Assembly (NCBI RefSeq): GCF_001936615.1
Contig: NZ_MLBF01000013.1
Span: 41,975-105,974, forward strand
DNA length: 64,000 bases
Direction of reading: 5' to 3'
Origin: Desulfosporosinus metallidurans
Lineage (GTDB): Bacteria > Bacillota > Desulfitobacteriia > Desulfitobacteriales > Desulfitobacteriaceae
In this document: positions 16,793-24,821 of the stretch, piece after piece
Position numbering within the stretch: the stretch's first letter is position 1
Layout of the letters: every line of letters begins with the position of its first letter
The notes under the pieces: generated by a model
Seen by the model: the letters and a program-made list of their open reading frames with translations, nothing else
Database searches by the model: none
What the model was told of the DNA's origin: nothing
Translations under genes and position numbers: made by a program

Positions 16793-17548
16793 CTATTCTT
16801 CCCACCAGGGCTTCCTCCCCCCCACTTTGCCCTCACTTAAATTATTCGCACTCGCTCGGTTCCCCCCATACACATCGGCCCAAACCGGGTCTGGCTCTCT
16901 AATTCTAGGCGGTTCTGAAAATCCCGTTCCAGAAGATAGCAAGTTCTTATTATCCTCCCTATCCCAAGACCACTCAACCTCCTGACTCTCTTCCAAATTC
17001 CGCTTAACACCTCGAGTTTCTTGACGCTCGTCCTCCGCGCTGTCAATCCAATTCGATATTGGCTCATTTTCCACTACCTGAAGTTTCTCCTCCGTATCCC
17101 ATTCGAACTTACCATCCTGATCATCAGTATCAGAGCCATACCCTCCATAAGCAGGGGTATAATGCGCATTACTCCGTCTTCCCCGCCGTGTGCCCGATAC
17201 TACCCCTTTCGTACCTCCAGCCCCTACAGCTCCTGCTACTAAACCGATGATCACCCCTTCAGCTAAAATTTGGACAAATCCTAGTCCTCGAATCGGTAAA
17301 AATAAAGCTAGTAAGAGCGTTCCCACAGTAACATAGCCAGCTCCGGTTGCCCCACCCAGCAGCCACACTCCACTTTCTTTGGCCGTGCGGTACCCACCTA
17401 TTAGGCAACTTGCCAAAAGTCCGATATCTAACAACCTAGAAACACTCAAGCCCCCCAAGCCCATGGCACCCCATACTATGCCTGCAAAAAGGGTCAAGAC
17501 CGTAACCAATAAGGCCGTGGTGATTCCCTTTAAGACGAATGGCCCCAT
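16793..17548 (-). CDS. TIGR04086/DUF3792-like membrane protein with charged tail
   Basis: 251 residues. Four hydrophobic segments fill the first roughly 125 residues (GITTALLVTVLTLFAGIVWG, LLDIGLLASCLIGGY, glycine-rich TVGTLLLALFLPI, ILAEGVIIGLVAGAVGAGG), a pattern seen in the TIGR04086/YrzE family. The last 110 residues are hydrophilic and acidic, with repeated W-D-x-E motifs and no domain I recognise. The longest ORF begins in the AAAGGGGAG ribosome site, so the ATG at 17548 is preferred. Function is unknown. The TAG stop abuts repeat copy C. Confidence 0.7.
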   Translation of the reverse strand: MGPFVLKGITTALLVTVLTLFAGIVWGAMGLGGLSVSRLLDIGLLASCLIGGYRTAKESGVWLLGGATGAGYVTVGTLLLALFLPIRGLGFVQILAEGVIIGLVAGAVGAGGTKGVVSGTRRGRRSNAHYTPAYGGYGSDTDDQDGKFEWDTEEKLQVVENEPISNWIDSAEDERQETRGVKRNLEESQEVEWSWDREDNKNLLSSGTGFSEPPRIREPDPVWADVYGGNRASANNLSEGKVGGRKPWWEE

Positions 17549-17739
17549 TCCTAACTCCCCTTTCTTCAAAATTATTATTTCTTCAATTTCCCCAAAGTTT
17601 AAACCTCATTGTTTATCCCTCTATCTATAAATACGTCGAACCTGTCCAAACATTCCGCCCTCAACCCACTATTATCCATTACCATGTTTCGTTGTTCGAG
17701 AATATAGTGTACTATCCCGCACGAAAAGGAGGAGTCCTA

Positions 17740-18486
17740 ATGAATTATGCACGATATGTTGTGCAACCGGGCGATACAATTTTCAAAATCGCCAAAGCCT
17801 ACAACGTTAACATGGCAGAAATCATTCAAATCAATCATCTGAAACATCCCGATCGCATTTATGCCGGTCAAGTTCTTCTACTCCCCGTCCTGGAAACCCA
17901 TGAACCTACTTGCGAGGAAATTCCCGAACCAAACTTTACATATGCCCTCTGGCTTTACGAGGCTTATGCAGGTAAGGATTCGGAATTAACTGCCATTACA
18001 ACCTACCTCTATCAAGCCGTGCTTCTAGACCGTCCGGAATTCGATGCTCTATTAAGACCCATTGCTTATGACGAAATGCACCATCTTGAAAAATTAGCCC
18101 TAGCCTTACGCCACCTAGGTGTAGACCCCAGGTACGGATCATTAAGTAATGGACATTGGGTCGATTGGCGTTCCAGTTTTATCAACTATACCAGCGAACT
18201 TTGCGCACTTCTTGACGCCAATATCGAAGACGAGGCCAAAGCCCATCGATACTATCTTGAACTCGCCCAAAAAATACCCATTCCTGATATTCAATGCATC
18301 CTGACCGAATTGGCGGCAGACGAAGAACGTCACTATCATCTCTTCTGTCAAGCGAAGCAGCAATTTTGCTGCGAAGCCGCACCATATCCTCCCCCGCCCT
18401 GCTCCCCACCGCCAATTTATACCCCAACAGAAGGTACGGAAATTCCACCAGAGTTTCAAGGACCCCATGAGGGAGGAAAAGGTTAA
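17740..18486 (+). CDS. LysM-domain protein with ferritin-like four-helix domain
   Basis: 248 residues. Residues 5-50 are a LysM domain (YVVQPGDTIFKIAKAYNV...GQVLLLP) of the peptidoglycan- or spore-coat-binding type. Residues about 65-215 form a rubrerythrin/ferritin-like helical bundle with two metal-ligand motifs, DEMHH and DEERH, plus upstream acidic helices. The tail is Pro-rich. There is no signal peptide, which suits a spore-coat or cortex-associated protein made in the mother cell; this is inference. A longer ORF extends upstream, but AAGGAGGAG places the start at 17740. Confidence 0.85.
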   Translation: MNYARYVVQPGDTIFKIAKAYNVNMAEIIQINHLKHPDRIYAGQVLLLPVLETHEPTCEEIPEPNFTYALWLYEAYAGKDSELTAITTYLYQAVLLDRPEFDALLRPIAYDEMHHLEKLALALRHLGVDPRYGSLSNGHWVDWRSSFINYTSELCALLDANIEDEAKAHRYYLELAQKIPIPDIQCILTELAADEERHYHLFCQAKQQFCCEAAPYPPPPCSPPPIYTPTEGTEIPPEFQGPHEGGKG

Positions 18487-18584
18487 CAACTGCCACTTTT
18501 CCAAAATTTCTCTTTTCAGTAGACATTTGTTCCGTTATACTAGAAACTGCGTAGCCAACAATGCCACAACCATCTGATCAATTA

Positions 18585-18618
18585 GAAAGGCCGTTGCGTG
18601 TTCATGCAACGACCTTTC
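18585..18618 (+). terminator. hairpin after the LysM-ferritin gene
   Basis: GAAAGG..GTTGC / GCAAC..CCTTTC stem with an 8-base loop, about 100 bases past the stop and just before the EamA gene. Confidence 0.6.
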
Positions 18619-18648
18619 CTTAATATTTAAGTAAGAGGAGTAAACAAA

Positions 18649-19527
18649 TTGAATCAAACTAAAAGTCTTTGGGCTGATTTTTCGTTACTACTGGTGACCT
18701 TAGTTTGGGGCTCCACCTTTGTGATTGTCAAGTGGGCAATTGAAGACCTTCCCCCGTTTCCATTTCTGGCGATACGCTTTGCCCTCGCATTTATTAGTCT
18801 CTTACCGTTTCTCTGGTTCCAGAAGGCGCATATCTCCAAAGGAACTTTACTCAAAGGAGCAGCTTTGGGGGTCTTTCTTTTCTCTGGGTATGCTTGGCAA
18901 ACAATCGGCCTGCAATATACGACTGCCTCCAACGCTGGTTTTATAACCGGACTCTCCGTCGTCATTGTTCCAGCTTTAGTCACTTTAACAACACGGACAC
19001 TCCCACGCCCCAACCTAATCCTCGGAATTCTAAGTGCTCTAGTAGGCCTTGCTTTCCTTTCTCTTGGAGATGGTTTTCAGCTCAACAAGGGTGACCTTAT
19101 GGTTCTTGCTTGCGCCTTTAGCTTTGCCTTACATATTTTCTTAGTCGGACGTTATGCCCCTCAGACGAATGCCACAGTTTTAGCCAGTGTACAAATCCTT
19201 ACAGTGAGCGTTCTGAGCGCTGCTTTCTCGCTGCTCTTGCCTCAGCCTCCTATGCACTTTAGCACAAATGCTTGGCTGGGTTTATTAATCACCGCCGTTC
19301 CTGCAACCTCACTCGCTTTCTTTGTCCAAACTAAAATGCAACAATTCACAACTCCAACCCATACCGCCCTCATTTTTTCCATGGAACCCGTATTTTCCGC
19401 TGTCGCAGCCTTCTTCCTTGCAGGTGAACTCTTAACACTTAAAGGATTTTTGGGAGCTGGGTTGGTTTTAGGGGGCATGCTCATTGCCGAGTTCACGGGC
19501 TCGGAAAGCGAAAAACTGTCAGCATAA
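18649..19527 (+). CDS. EamA/DMT-family transporter
   Basis: 292 residues with ten predicted membrane helices in two EamA repeats. VTLVWGSTFVIVKWA and FLAIRFALAF near the N-terminus and HTALIFSMEPVFSAVAAFFLAGE in the second half are typical drug/metabolite exporter motifs. The start is TTG with AAGAGGAG nine bases upstream. The substrate is not predictable. Its last 35 bases overlap the 3' end of the convergent cation exchanger gene. Confidence 0.92.
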   Translation: MNQTKSLWADFSLLLVTLVWGSTFVIVKWAIEDLPPFPFLAIRFALAFISLLPFLWFQKAHISKGTLLKGAALGVFLFSGYAWQTIGLQYTTASNAGFITGLSVVIVPALVTLTTRTLPRPNLILGILSALVGLAFLSLGDGFQLNKGDLMVLACAFSFALHIFLVGRYAPQTNATVLASVQILTVSVLSAAFSLLLPQPPMHFSTNAWLGLLITAVPATSLAFFVQTKMQQFTTPTHTALIFSMEPVFSAVAAFFLAGELLTLKGFLGAGLVLGGMLIAEFTGSESEKLSA

Positions 19528-20491
19528 ACAGGAGGTAAAAGACTCCTCCGAGCAGGAGACTGGACGGAAAGATAACTCCTTTGCGGCGGAGAGAAATGTA
19601 CGGAACCATTGCAGCACCCAAAGCAAGAAACGCACTCCACAGTGCCAAGGAATCTAATTTCCAAGGCGTGATCACAATCCCAATTGCCGGAATCACCGAA
19701 CTCTGAAACACCATGGCTCCGGTCAAATTTCCTAAAGCTAAGGTGTCCTTTCTACGACGGACCCAAAGAACACTGTTAAACTTCTCCGGTAACTCCGTCG
19801 CGATCGGTGTAATAATTAGAGCGAGCACAAAGACGGGAATCCCAGCAGACAAGGCGATGGGTTCTACGGCGTTGACAAAGCCACTCGCCCCAATCACAAT
19901 GGCTACCAAAGCCAATGAAATTTGCAGTAAAATCATGAACAACCTCGGATTATGGGATCGTCGTGCCACATAGAGAGGAGCTAACTTTTCAGATTCACAT
20001 TCATCCTTGCCGGCACGCAGTGTTTGGACGACGTAAACCCCGTAGGCGGCAACCAAGGCCCAAGCCGCTCCGTTCTTAAGCACTTGAGTCGGTAAAAAGG
20101 AGGCCAGAATGGCCATTGAATAAACAATAAGAAAGAATTCCAAATCATGTTTTACGACTTTAGCATCCAAAAGAAGAGGGTTATTCTTGCGGCGAAACAA
20201 GAGCACTGCAAGCCCTGTAATAAAGAAAGCAAGTGTCGCTAACATGAAGGGCGCCCCAAGTATCGCACCAATGCCAATATCTGATCCTTCTGTTCCTTTA
20301 CCCTGATCCAAAAAGGCCATAATCGGAACCATAGTCTCGGGCAATGCCGTCCCGACTGCCGCCAGAATACTCCCAACGGCTCCGGCACCAAGCTTTAGCT
20401 TCTGTCCCAACCACTCAATCCCGTTGGTAAACGCTTCAGCCCCCAGCAAAATGACCCCTAAACTGATCAATAACAACCCTATATCTTTCAA
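19493..20491 (-). CDS. sodium/calcium (cation) exchanger family membrane protein
   Basis: 332 residues, ten or eleven hydrophobic segments. The two inverted alpha-repeats of the CaCA superfamily are clear: GAVGSILAAVGTALPETMVP in the first half and PIATELPEKFNSVLWVRR in the second, each with the conserved acidic Glu-Pro-type ion site. It probably exchanges Ca2+ or a related cation for Na+/H+. The 3' end overlaps the convergent EamA gene by 35 bases. Confidence 0.9.
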   Translation of the reverse strand: MKDIGLLLISLGVILLGAEAFTNGIEWLGQKLKLGAGAVGSILAAVGTALPETMVPIMAFLDQGKGTEGSDIGIGAILGAPFMLATLAFFITGLAVLLFRRKNNPLLLDAKVVKHDLEFFLIVYSMAILASFLPTQVLKNGAAWALVAAYGVYVVQTLRAGKDECESEKLAPLYVARRSHNPRLFMILLQISLALVAIVIGASGFVNAVEPIALSAGIPVFVLALIITPIATELPEKFNSVLWVRRRKDTLALGNLTGAMVFQSSVIPAIGIVITPWKLDSLALWSAFLALGAAMVPYISLRRKGVIFPSSLLLGGVFYLLFMLTVFRFPSP

Positions 20492-20570
20492 ATATTACTC
20501 TCCCTTCTTGCTGCATATCTCACTCTATAACTATACGAGGGTGGGTTTTTTTATGTATAGGAACTAGGGG

Positions 20571-20599
20571 TGCAAGTCAGGAACCGTCCCCTACTTGCA
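20571..20599. repeat. constant-loop hairpin repeat (GAACCGTCCC family)
   Basis: Perfect 7-bp arms TGCAAGT / ACTTGCA around CAGGAACCGTCCCCT. It lies between the cation exchanger start and the doxX promoter. Confidence 0.8.
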
Positions 20600-20671
20600 T
20601 TTAGGGTGTGACTTTTATCACACTAAAGCAATGTCTAGAAGCACAGTAATTCGACAAGATTTAATTTAGAC

Positions 20672-20701
20672 TTGACATAACGAACTATATTTTGATAAAA
20701 T
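20672..20701 (+). promoter_or_regulatory. sigma-A promoter of the DoxX gene
   Basis: TTGACA (20672-20677), an 18-base spacer and TAAAAT (20696-20701). The predicted transcript starts about 15-20 bases before the ribosome site. Confidence 0.75.
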
Positions 20702-20725
20702 TTTCACAAAGAGGAGGAATTATTT

Positions 20726-21268
20726 ATGAAACATCCAATCAAGGCAATTATTGCCCTGCTACTTCGTCTCTATTTCGGGTACGACTTTTTAACGGCTGGT
20801 ATCGGAAAATGGAAGAGCGGATTCGACGCCAAAGCGGTAAGCGGATTCTTAAAGGGTGGTCTAGCGCAAACGCATGATGCTTTACTCGCCAGTAAAGGTG
20901 CTGCAGCAGCCGCTCATGCCAATGTCACTGATACCTGGGGTTGGTTAATCAGCCATGTCTTTCTTCCTAACGCAGGAATCTTTTCCGTTGTGGTTAAAAG
21001 CGGAGAAGTCCTCATTGGACTGGGTCTCATTTTAGGTTGCTTCACAACGCTAGCCTCATTTTTTGCACTGGCAATGAACTTCACCTTTTTACTCACAGGT
21101 ACTGTTTCTACCAATCCCCAGATGGCCATCGGATTTCTGATACTCATCGCAATGGGTGCAGCCTCCTATGAAATCGGTCTAGACCGCTTCTTTATGAAAA
21201 AACTTATTGCTAAATGTCCTCGCTTAGGCAAAGGATGGCTTCGTACTCCTTTCCCGATAGAACAATAA
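20726..21268 (+). CDS. DoxX-family membrane protein
   Basis: 180 residues with four hydrophobic helices. LLRLYFGYDFLTAGIGKWKSGF near the N-terminus and the NAGIFSVVVKSGEVLIGLGLILG segment match DoxX/terminal-quinol-oxidase-subunit-like proteins. The biochemical role of stand-alone DoxX proteins in anaerobes is uncertain. AAAGAGGAGGAA precedes the ATG. It has its own promoter and a bidirectional terminator downstream. Confidence 0.85.
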   Translation: MKHPIKAIIALLLRLYFGYDFLTAGIGKWKSGFDAKAVSGFLKGGLAQTHDALLASKGAAAAAHANVTDTWGWLISHVFLPNAGIFSVVVKSGEVLIGLGLILGCFTTLASFFALAMNFTFLLTGTVSTNPQMAIGFLILIAMGAASYEIGLDRFFMKKLIAKCPRLGKGWLRTPFPIEQ

Positions 21269-21302
21269 TGTAAAAGGATCGATCGAAGGTTTTAAGCGCA
21301 AA

Positions 21303-21339
21303 AAGGCCCAACAACCAAGTAACTTGGCTGTTGGGCCTT
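21303..21339. terminator. bidirectional terminator between DoxX and engB
   Basis: AAGGCCCAACA-CCAAGT / ACTTGG-TGTTGGGCCTT, a 17-bp stem. The minus strand ends in TTTTT and the plus side in a weak T-rich tail, so it can serve both convergent units. Confidence 0.85.
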
Positions 21340-21355
21340 AATCATGTCTATATCT

Positions 21356-21386
21356 ATGCAAGTCAAGAACCGTCCCCGACTTGCAT
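21356..21386. repeat. constant-loop hairpin repeat (GAACCGTCCC family)
   Basis: Perfect 9-bp arms ATGCAAGTC / GACTTGCAT around AAGAACCGTCCCC, the longest arms in the family. A partial further core, GAACCGTCCCCGACTCTTG, follows at about 21397. Confidence 0.85.
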
Positions 21387-21421
21387 CCAAGCGCACGAAC
21401 CGTCCCCGACTCTTGTATGCA

Positions 21422-21446
21422 GACGATGCACATGAAATGTGCCGTC
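21422..21446. repeat. GACGG-GCACAT palindrome, second copy
   Basis: GACGATGCACAT, loop GAA, then ATGTGCCGTC. It is near-identical to 10017-10043 and is again flanked on both sides by GAACCGTCCC hairpins. Confidence 0.7.
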
Positions 21447-21495
21447 CACCCCAAACGGTCCATCTCCCCGTTCTCCATTCTCCGACCCAAGCCAA

Positions 21496-21524
21496 GGAAG
21501 CAAGAGAACCGTCCCTTCGCTTCC
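21496..21524. repeat. constant-loop hairpin repeat (GAACCGTCCC family)
   Basis: Perfect 6-bp arms GGAAGC / GCTTCC around AAGAGAACCGTCCCTTC. Same arms as 10068-10096. Confidence 0.75.
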
Positions 21525-21550
21525 GTCCCCCGACCCGAGCCCGGGACGCA

Positions 21551-21698
21551 GTGTGACACGAGCGCGACGTATTTACGTAAGCAGATTAGCAAACTTCCGT
21601 TAAATCGACCGACCCCAAATGCGGGGACCCCGCTCCCCATAGTAGGAGCTTGAACGGTTAGTTTGCTCTGCGTCGTAACACCGAGCGCTGTGTCACAC
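21551..21698 (-). repeat. branched inverted-repeat element, copy D (diverged)
   Basis: Outer arms GTGTGACAC / GTGTCACAC with GAGCGC and CGACG/CGTCG inside. The central stem GCAGATTAGCAAACTTCCGTT / AACGGTTAGTTTGCTCTGC keeps the AAACTA...AGTTTG signature of copies A-C. A G+C-rich apical hairpin holds GCGGGGACCCCGC. The right arm covers the last two codons and the TGA stop of engB. Confidence 0.7.
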
Positions 21699-22298
21699 AA
21701 GTCCCAGTATCTCCTCGATCGCTTCATTTAGCTCTTTTCCACCGACCCCTGTTTCAGCTGAAAAAGGAAGGATCAAGGACACATCTGGAATGTCTAACGA
21801 CTTAGCGATAACCTTCAAGTGTTTAGGCCACTGGCCACGAGCAATTTTGTCGACTTTTGTGGCCACGACCATAGTAGGTACCTGCATTTCGCGTAGCCAC
21901 TGCTGCATTTCAATATCTTCAACACTCGGAGCATGACGGATATCCACGATTTGAATCACCGCACGCAACGACTCTCGCTTCTTAAGATAGTTCTCCATCA
22001 TGGGACCCCATTGAGCATTAACCGTCTTAGCGACCTTAGCGTAGCCATAGCCCGGCAAATCAACAAGGAACCAAGCATCATTGACACCGTAAAAATTCAG
22101 AGTCTGTGTTTTACCCGGTGTATTCCCTGTCCGCGCAAGGTTACGTCGACCCAAGAATTTGTTAATCAACGATGATTTACCCACATTTGACCGCCCTGCC
22201 ATCGCAATCTCTGGCAATCCTCCAGTAGGGTACTGTTCGTATTTAACTGCGGAGGCGACATATTCAGCCTTCCGAATTACTATCAAGGTTTTAGCCAC
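21693..22298 (-). CDS. engB: ribosome biogenesis GTP-binding protein EngB/YsxC
   Basis: 201-residue small GTPase needed for late 50S subunit assembly. G1 is GRSNVGKSS, G3 is DLPGYGYA, G4 is ATKVDK, and the G2 region has TPGKTQ. It lies 15 bases downstream of lon, the common lon-ysxC arrangement. Its stop codon lies inside the right arm of repeat copy D. Confidence 0.96.
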   Translation of the reverse strand: MAKTLIVIRKAEYVASAVKYEQYPTGGLPEIAMAGRSNVGKSSLINKFLGRRNLARTGNTPGKTQTLNFYGVNDAWFLVDLPGYGYAKVAKTVNAQWGPMMENYLKKRESLRAVIQIVDIRHAPSVEDIEMQQWLREMQVPTMVVATKVDKIARGQWPKHLKVIAKSLDIPDVSLILPFSAETGVGGKELNEAIEEILGLV

Positions 22299-22313
22299 CT
22301 TTTTATAATTTTC

Positions 22314-24734
22314 CTAAGACACCACTGGTCGTTCCTCCGGCCTTGTTTCCTCAACTGGAATTCCCTTTTGTCCATAAACGGCATGCGCCGCAACATCTCC
22401 AGGAACTTCATCCGAATGGGCGAGTGGCAAGAGGGCCAGGTTCAAGACTTCTTCAATCCGGCTCACAAAGTGAAATTCCATGATTTTGCGCACGTTCTCT
22501 GGAACATCTTCAAGATCCTTGCGGTTTTCTTCCGGGAGCAAGACGACTTTTATCCCTGCTCGATGGGCCGCCAATACTTTCTCCTTGACCCCTCCGATCG
22601 GCAAGACATTCCCACGCAGGGTTATTTCACCCGTCATGGCGAGATCCGAACGAACCGAGCGCTGGGCTATGGCTGAGGCCATTGCCGTGGCCATCGTGAC
22701 TCCAGCTGAAGGGCCATCTTTGGGAGTAGCACCTTCTGGGACGTGAATGTGGAGGTCAGTTCTATCATAAAAATCTTCTTCAATTCCTAGTTGAACAGCG
22801 TGCGCCCGGACAAAGGTCCAAGCCGCTTGCGCTGATTCCTTCATGACATCCCCCAATTGACCAGTTAACGTCAACCTTCCTTTCCCTGGCAACGGGGTTA
22901 CTTCCACGGTTAAAACGACCCCTCCGACTTCGGTATAGGCCAGTCCCGTTACTGCCCCGATTTCAGGTGCCTTCGCCGCGACTTGGAAATGATAGCGTGG
23001 TGCGCCCAAGGCGGACTCTAAATCTTCCACGGTCAAGGTATGGGGTTCCCATTCCTTTTTAACCCAACGTACAGCTATTTTTCGGCAGAGATTGGCCACC
23101 TGCCGTTCGAGTGTCCGCACTCCTGATTCTCGCGTATACCCCTGAACCAGTTTGAGCAAAACCTCATCATCTAGAGTTAAAACTTCTTTCTTAAGCCCAT
23201 GTGCCTCCATCTGCTTAGGCACGAGGTAGCGCTTAGCAATATTGACTTTTTCATCTTCTGTATACCCACTGAGGGTAATAACCTCCATCCGATCTAAAAG
23301 TGGACGGGGTATCGTGTGCAATGTATTAGCCGTCAACACAAAAAGTGTTTGAGATAAGTCAAAGGGAACTTCCAAATAATGATCCGTAAAGGTACTATTT
23401 TGCTCTGGATCCAGGACTTCTAAGAGAGCTGAAGCCGGGTCCCCACGAAAATCCGAGGTCATCTTATCAATCTCATCCAAGAGAAAGACTGAATTACGTG
23501 TTCCAGCAGTTCGAACTCCCTGAATAATCCGTCCCGGCAAAGCCCCAATATAGGTGCGGCGGTGTCCTCTAATTTCGGCCTCATCCCGTAACCCACCCAA
23601 GGACATGCGCACGAACTTGCGGTCTAAGGCCCTGGAAATAGATTTAGCCAAAGAGGTCTTGCCAACTCCCGGGGGACCTACTAAGCACAGAATCGGACTT
23701 TTCATTTTAGGCGTCAGCTTGCGGATGGCCAAAAATTCCAGAATCCGCTCCTTGATCTTTTCCAATCCATAGTGATCCTCATTTAAGATATCTTCGGCCT
23801 TTTTTAAATCGATTTTGTCCTTAGACGATTTTGTCCAAGGAAGGACTAAAAGCCAGTCGAGATAAGTACGCACGACGGTGCCTTCTGCTGAGGAAGGAGG
23901 CATTTTTTCTAAACGCTCAATTTCTTTAAGTGCTTTTTGCTCCACTTCTTTGGGACATTTTGCTTTAGAAACTTTCTCGCGGTATTCCTCCGCCTCAACC
24001 AGTCGCTCATCCTTATCTCCAAGTTCCTTCTGGATCGCCTTCATCTGTTCACGCAGATAGTATTCCTTTTGAGCTTTATCCATCTGTTTACGCACTCGTT
24101 GACCAATGCGTCGTTCCAATTCCAAAATCTCAATCTCGCGCATGATCAGTTCTGTTAAGCGTTCCAAACGCAGGTTAACTTCCATGGCTTCTAAAATAGT
24201 TTGCTTATCGGGTACCTTAAGGTTTAAGTGAGAAGCCACGATATCCGCCAATTGGCCTGGTTCCTCCACCGCCAATACCGTTCCTAAGGTTTCTAAAGGA
24301 ACTCGTTTTCCAAGTTTAGCATAATCTTCAAATTGATGCGTCATGCTCCGGATTAAGGTTTCTATTTCCGGAGTAAGTGGTATCTTTTCCTCGGGCAATT
24401 CCTCAATGCGCACCTTGAAATACGGTTCTTCCTCCAAGAATTCGAGTACCCTGCCACGCGAAATACCTTCAACTAGAACACGCATGGTACCTCCAGGAAG
24501 CTTAAGGAGTTGCTTGATTTCAGCTACTGTACCCGTTGTGTAGAGATCGCTCGGGTTGGGTGAATCAATTTCCGTTTCTCTCTGTGACGTCAAAAGAATA
24601 ATCCGATCACTAAGCATGGCCTCTTCAATGGCAGCCATGGAACGTTCTCTACCGACATCCAGATGAATCACCATATAGGGAAAAACTAAGATCCCTCGTA
24701 ATGGGAGTAAGGGTAATTCACGTTCTTTGATCAA
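22314..24734 (-). CDS. lon: ATP-dependent protease Lon (LonA)
   Basis: 806 residues. The N-terminal LON substrate-binding domain ([23 protein letters not shown]...), a coiled-coil, an AAA+ module (Walker [14 protein letters not shown], Walker B LLDEIDKM) and the serine-lysine protease domain are present in order. The catalytic Ser is in [12 protein letters not shown] and the Lys in [14 protein letters not shown]. The start is TTG after GGGGGG. It lies between lonB and engB. Confidence 0.97.
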   Translation of the reverse strand: MIKERELPLLPLRGILVFPYMVIHLDVGRERSMAAIEEAMLSDRIILLTSQRETEIDSPNPSDLYTTGTVAEIKQLLKLPGGTMRVLVEGISRGRVLEFLEEEPYFKVRIEELPEEKIPLTPEIETLIRSMTHQFEDYAKLGKRVPLETLGTVLAVEEPGQLADIVASHLNLKVPDKQTILEAMEVNLRLERLTELIMREIEILELERRIGQRVRKQMDKAQKEYYLREQMKAIQKELGDKDERLVEAEEYREKVSKAKCPKEVEQKALKEIERLEKMPPSSAEGTVVRTYLDWLLVLPWTKSSKDKIDLKKAEDILNEDHYGLEKIKERILEFLAIRKLTPKMKSPILCLVGPPGVGKTSLAKSISRALDRKFVRMSLGGLRDEAEIRGHRRTYIGALPGRIIQGVRTAGTRNSVFLLDEIDKMTSDFRGDPASALLEVLDPEQNSTFTDHYLEVPFDLSQTLFVLTANTLHTIPRPLLDRMEVITLSGYTEDEKVNIAKRYLVPKQMEAHGLKKEVLTLDDEVLLKLVQGYTRESGVRTLERQVANLCRKIAVRWVKKEWEPHTLTVEDLESALGAPRYHFQVAAKAPEIGAVTGLAYTEVGGVVLTVEVTPLPGKGRLTLTGQLGDVMKESAQAAWTFVRAHAVQLGIEEDFYDRTDLHIHVPEGATPKDGPSAGVTMATAMASAIAQRSVRSDLAMTGEITLRGNVLPIGGVKEKVLAAHRAGIKVVLLPEENRKDLEDVPENVRKIMEFHFVSRIEEVLNLALLPLAHSDEVPGDVAAHAVYGQKGIPVEETRPEERPVVS

Positions 24735-24780
24735 TTAATATCCCCCCAATTGAAAAAATCAAAAATCCTAAGTAAAAAAA

Positions 24781-24802
24781 GACACACTAGAACTAGTGTG
24801 TC
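24781..24802 (-). terminator. intrinsic terminator between lonB and lon
   Basis: Perfect 10-bp stem GACACACTAG / CTAGTGTGTC with a 2-base loop, followed on the minus strand by seven T. It separates lonB from lon transcription. Confidence 0.85.
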
Positions 24803-24821
24803 AGATATATCTTAAACTATT

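Noticed and set aside
20692..20877. Small ORF overlapping the DoxX start
   Set aside because: It is in another frame of a well-supported gene, begins in the promoter -10 region and has no ribosome site.
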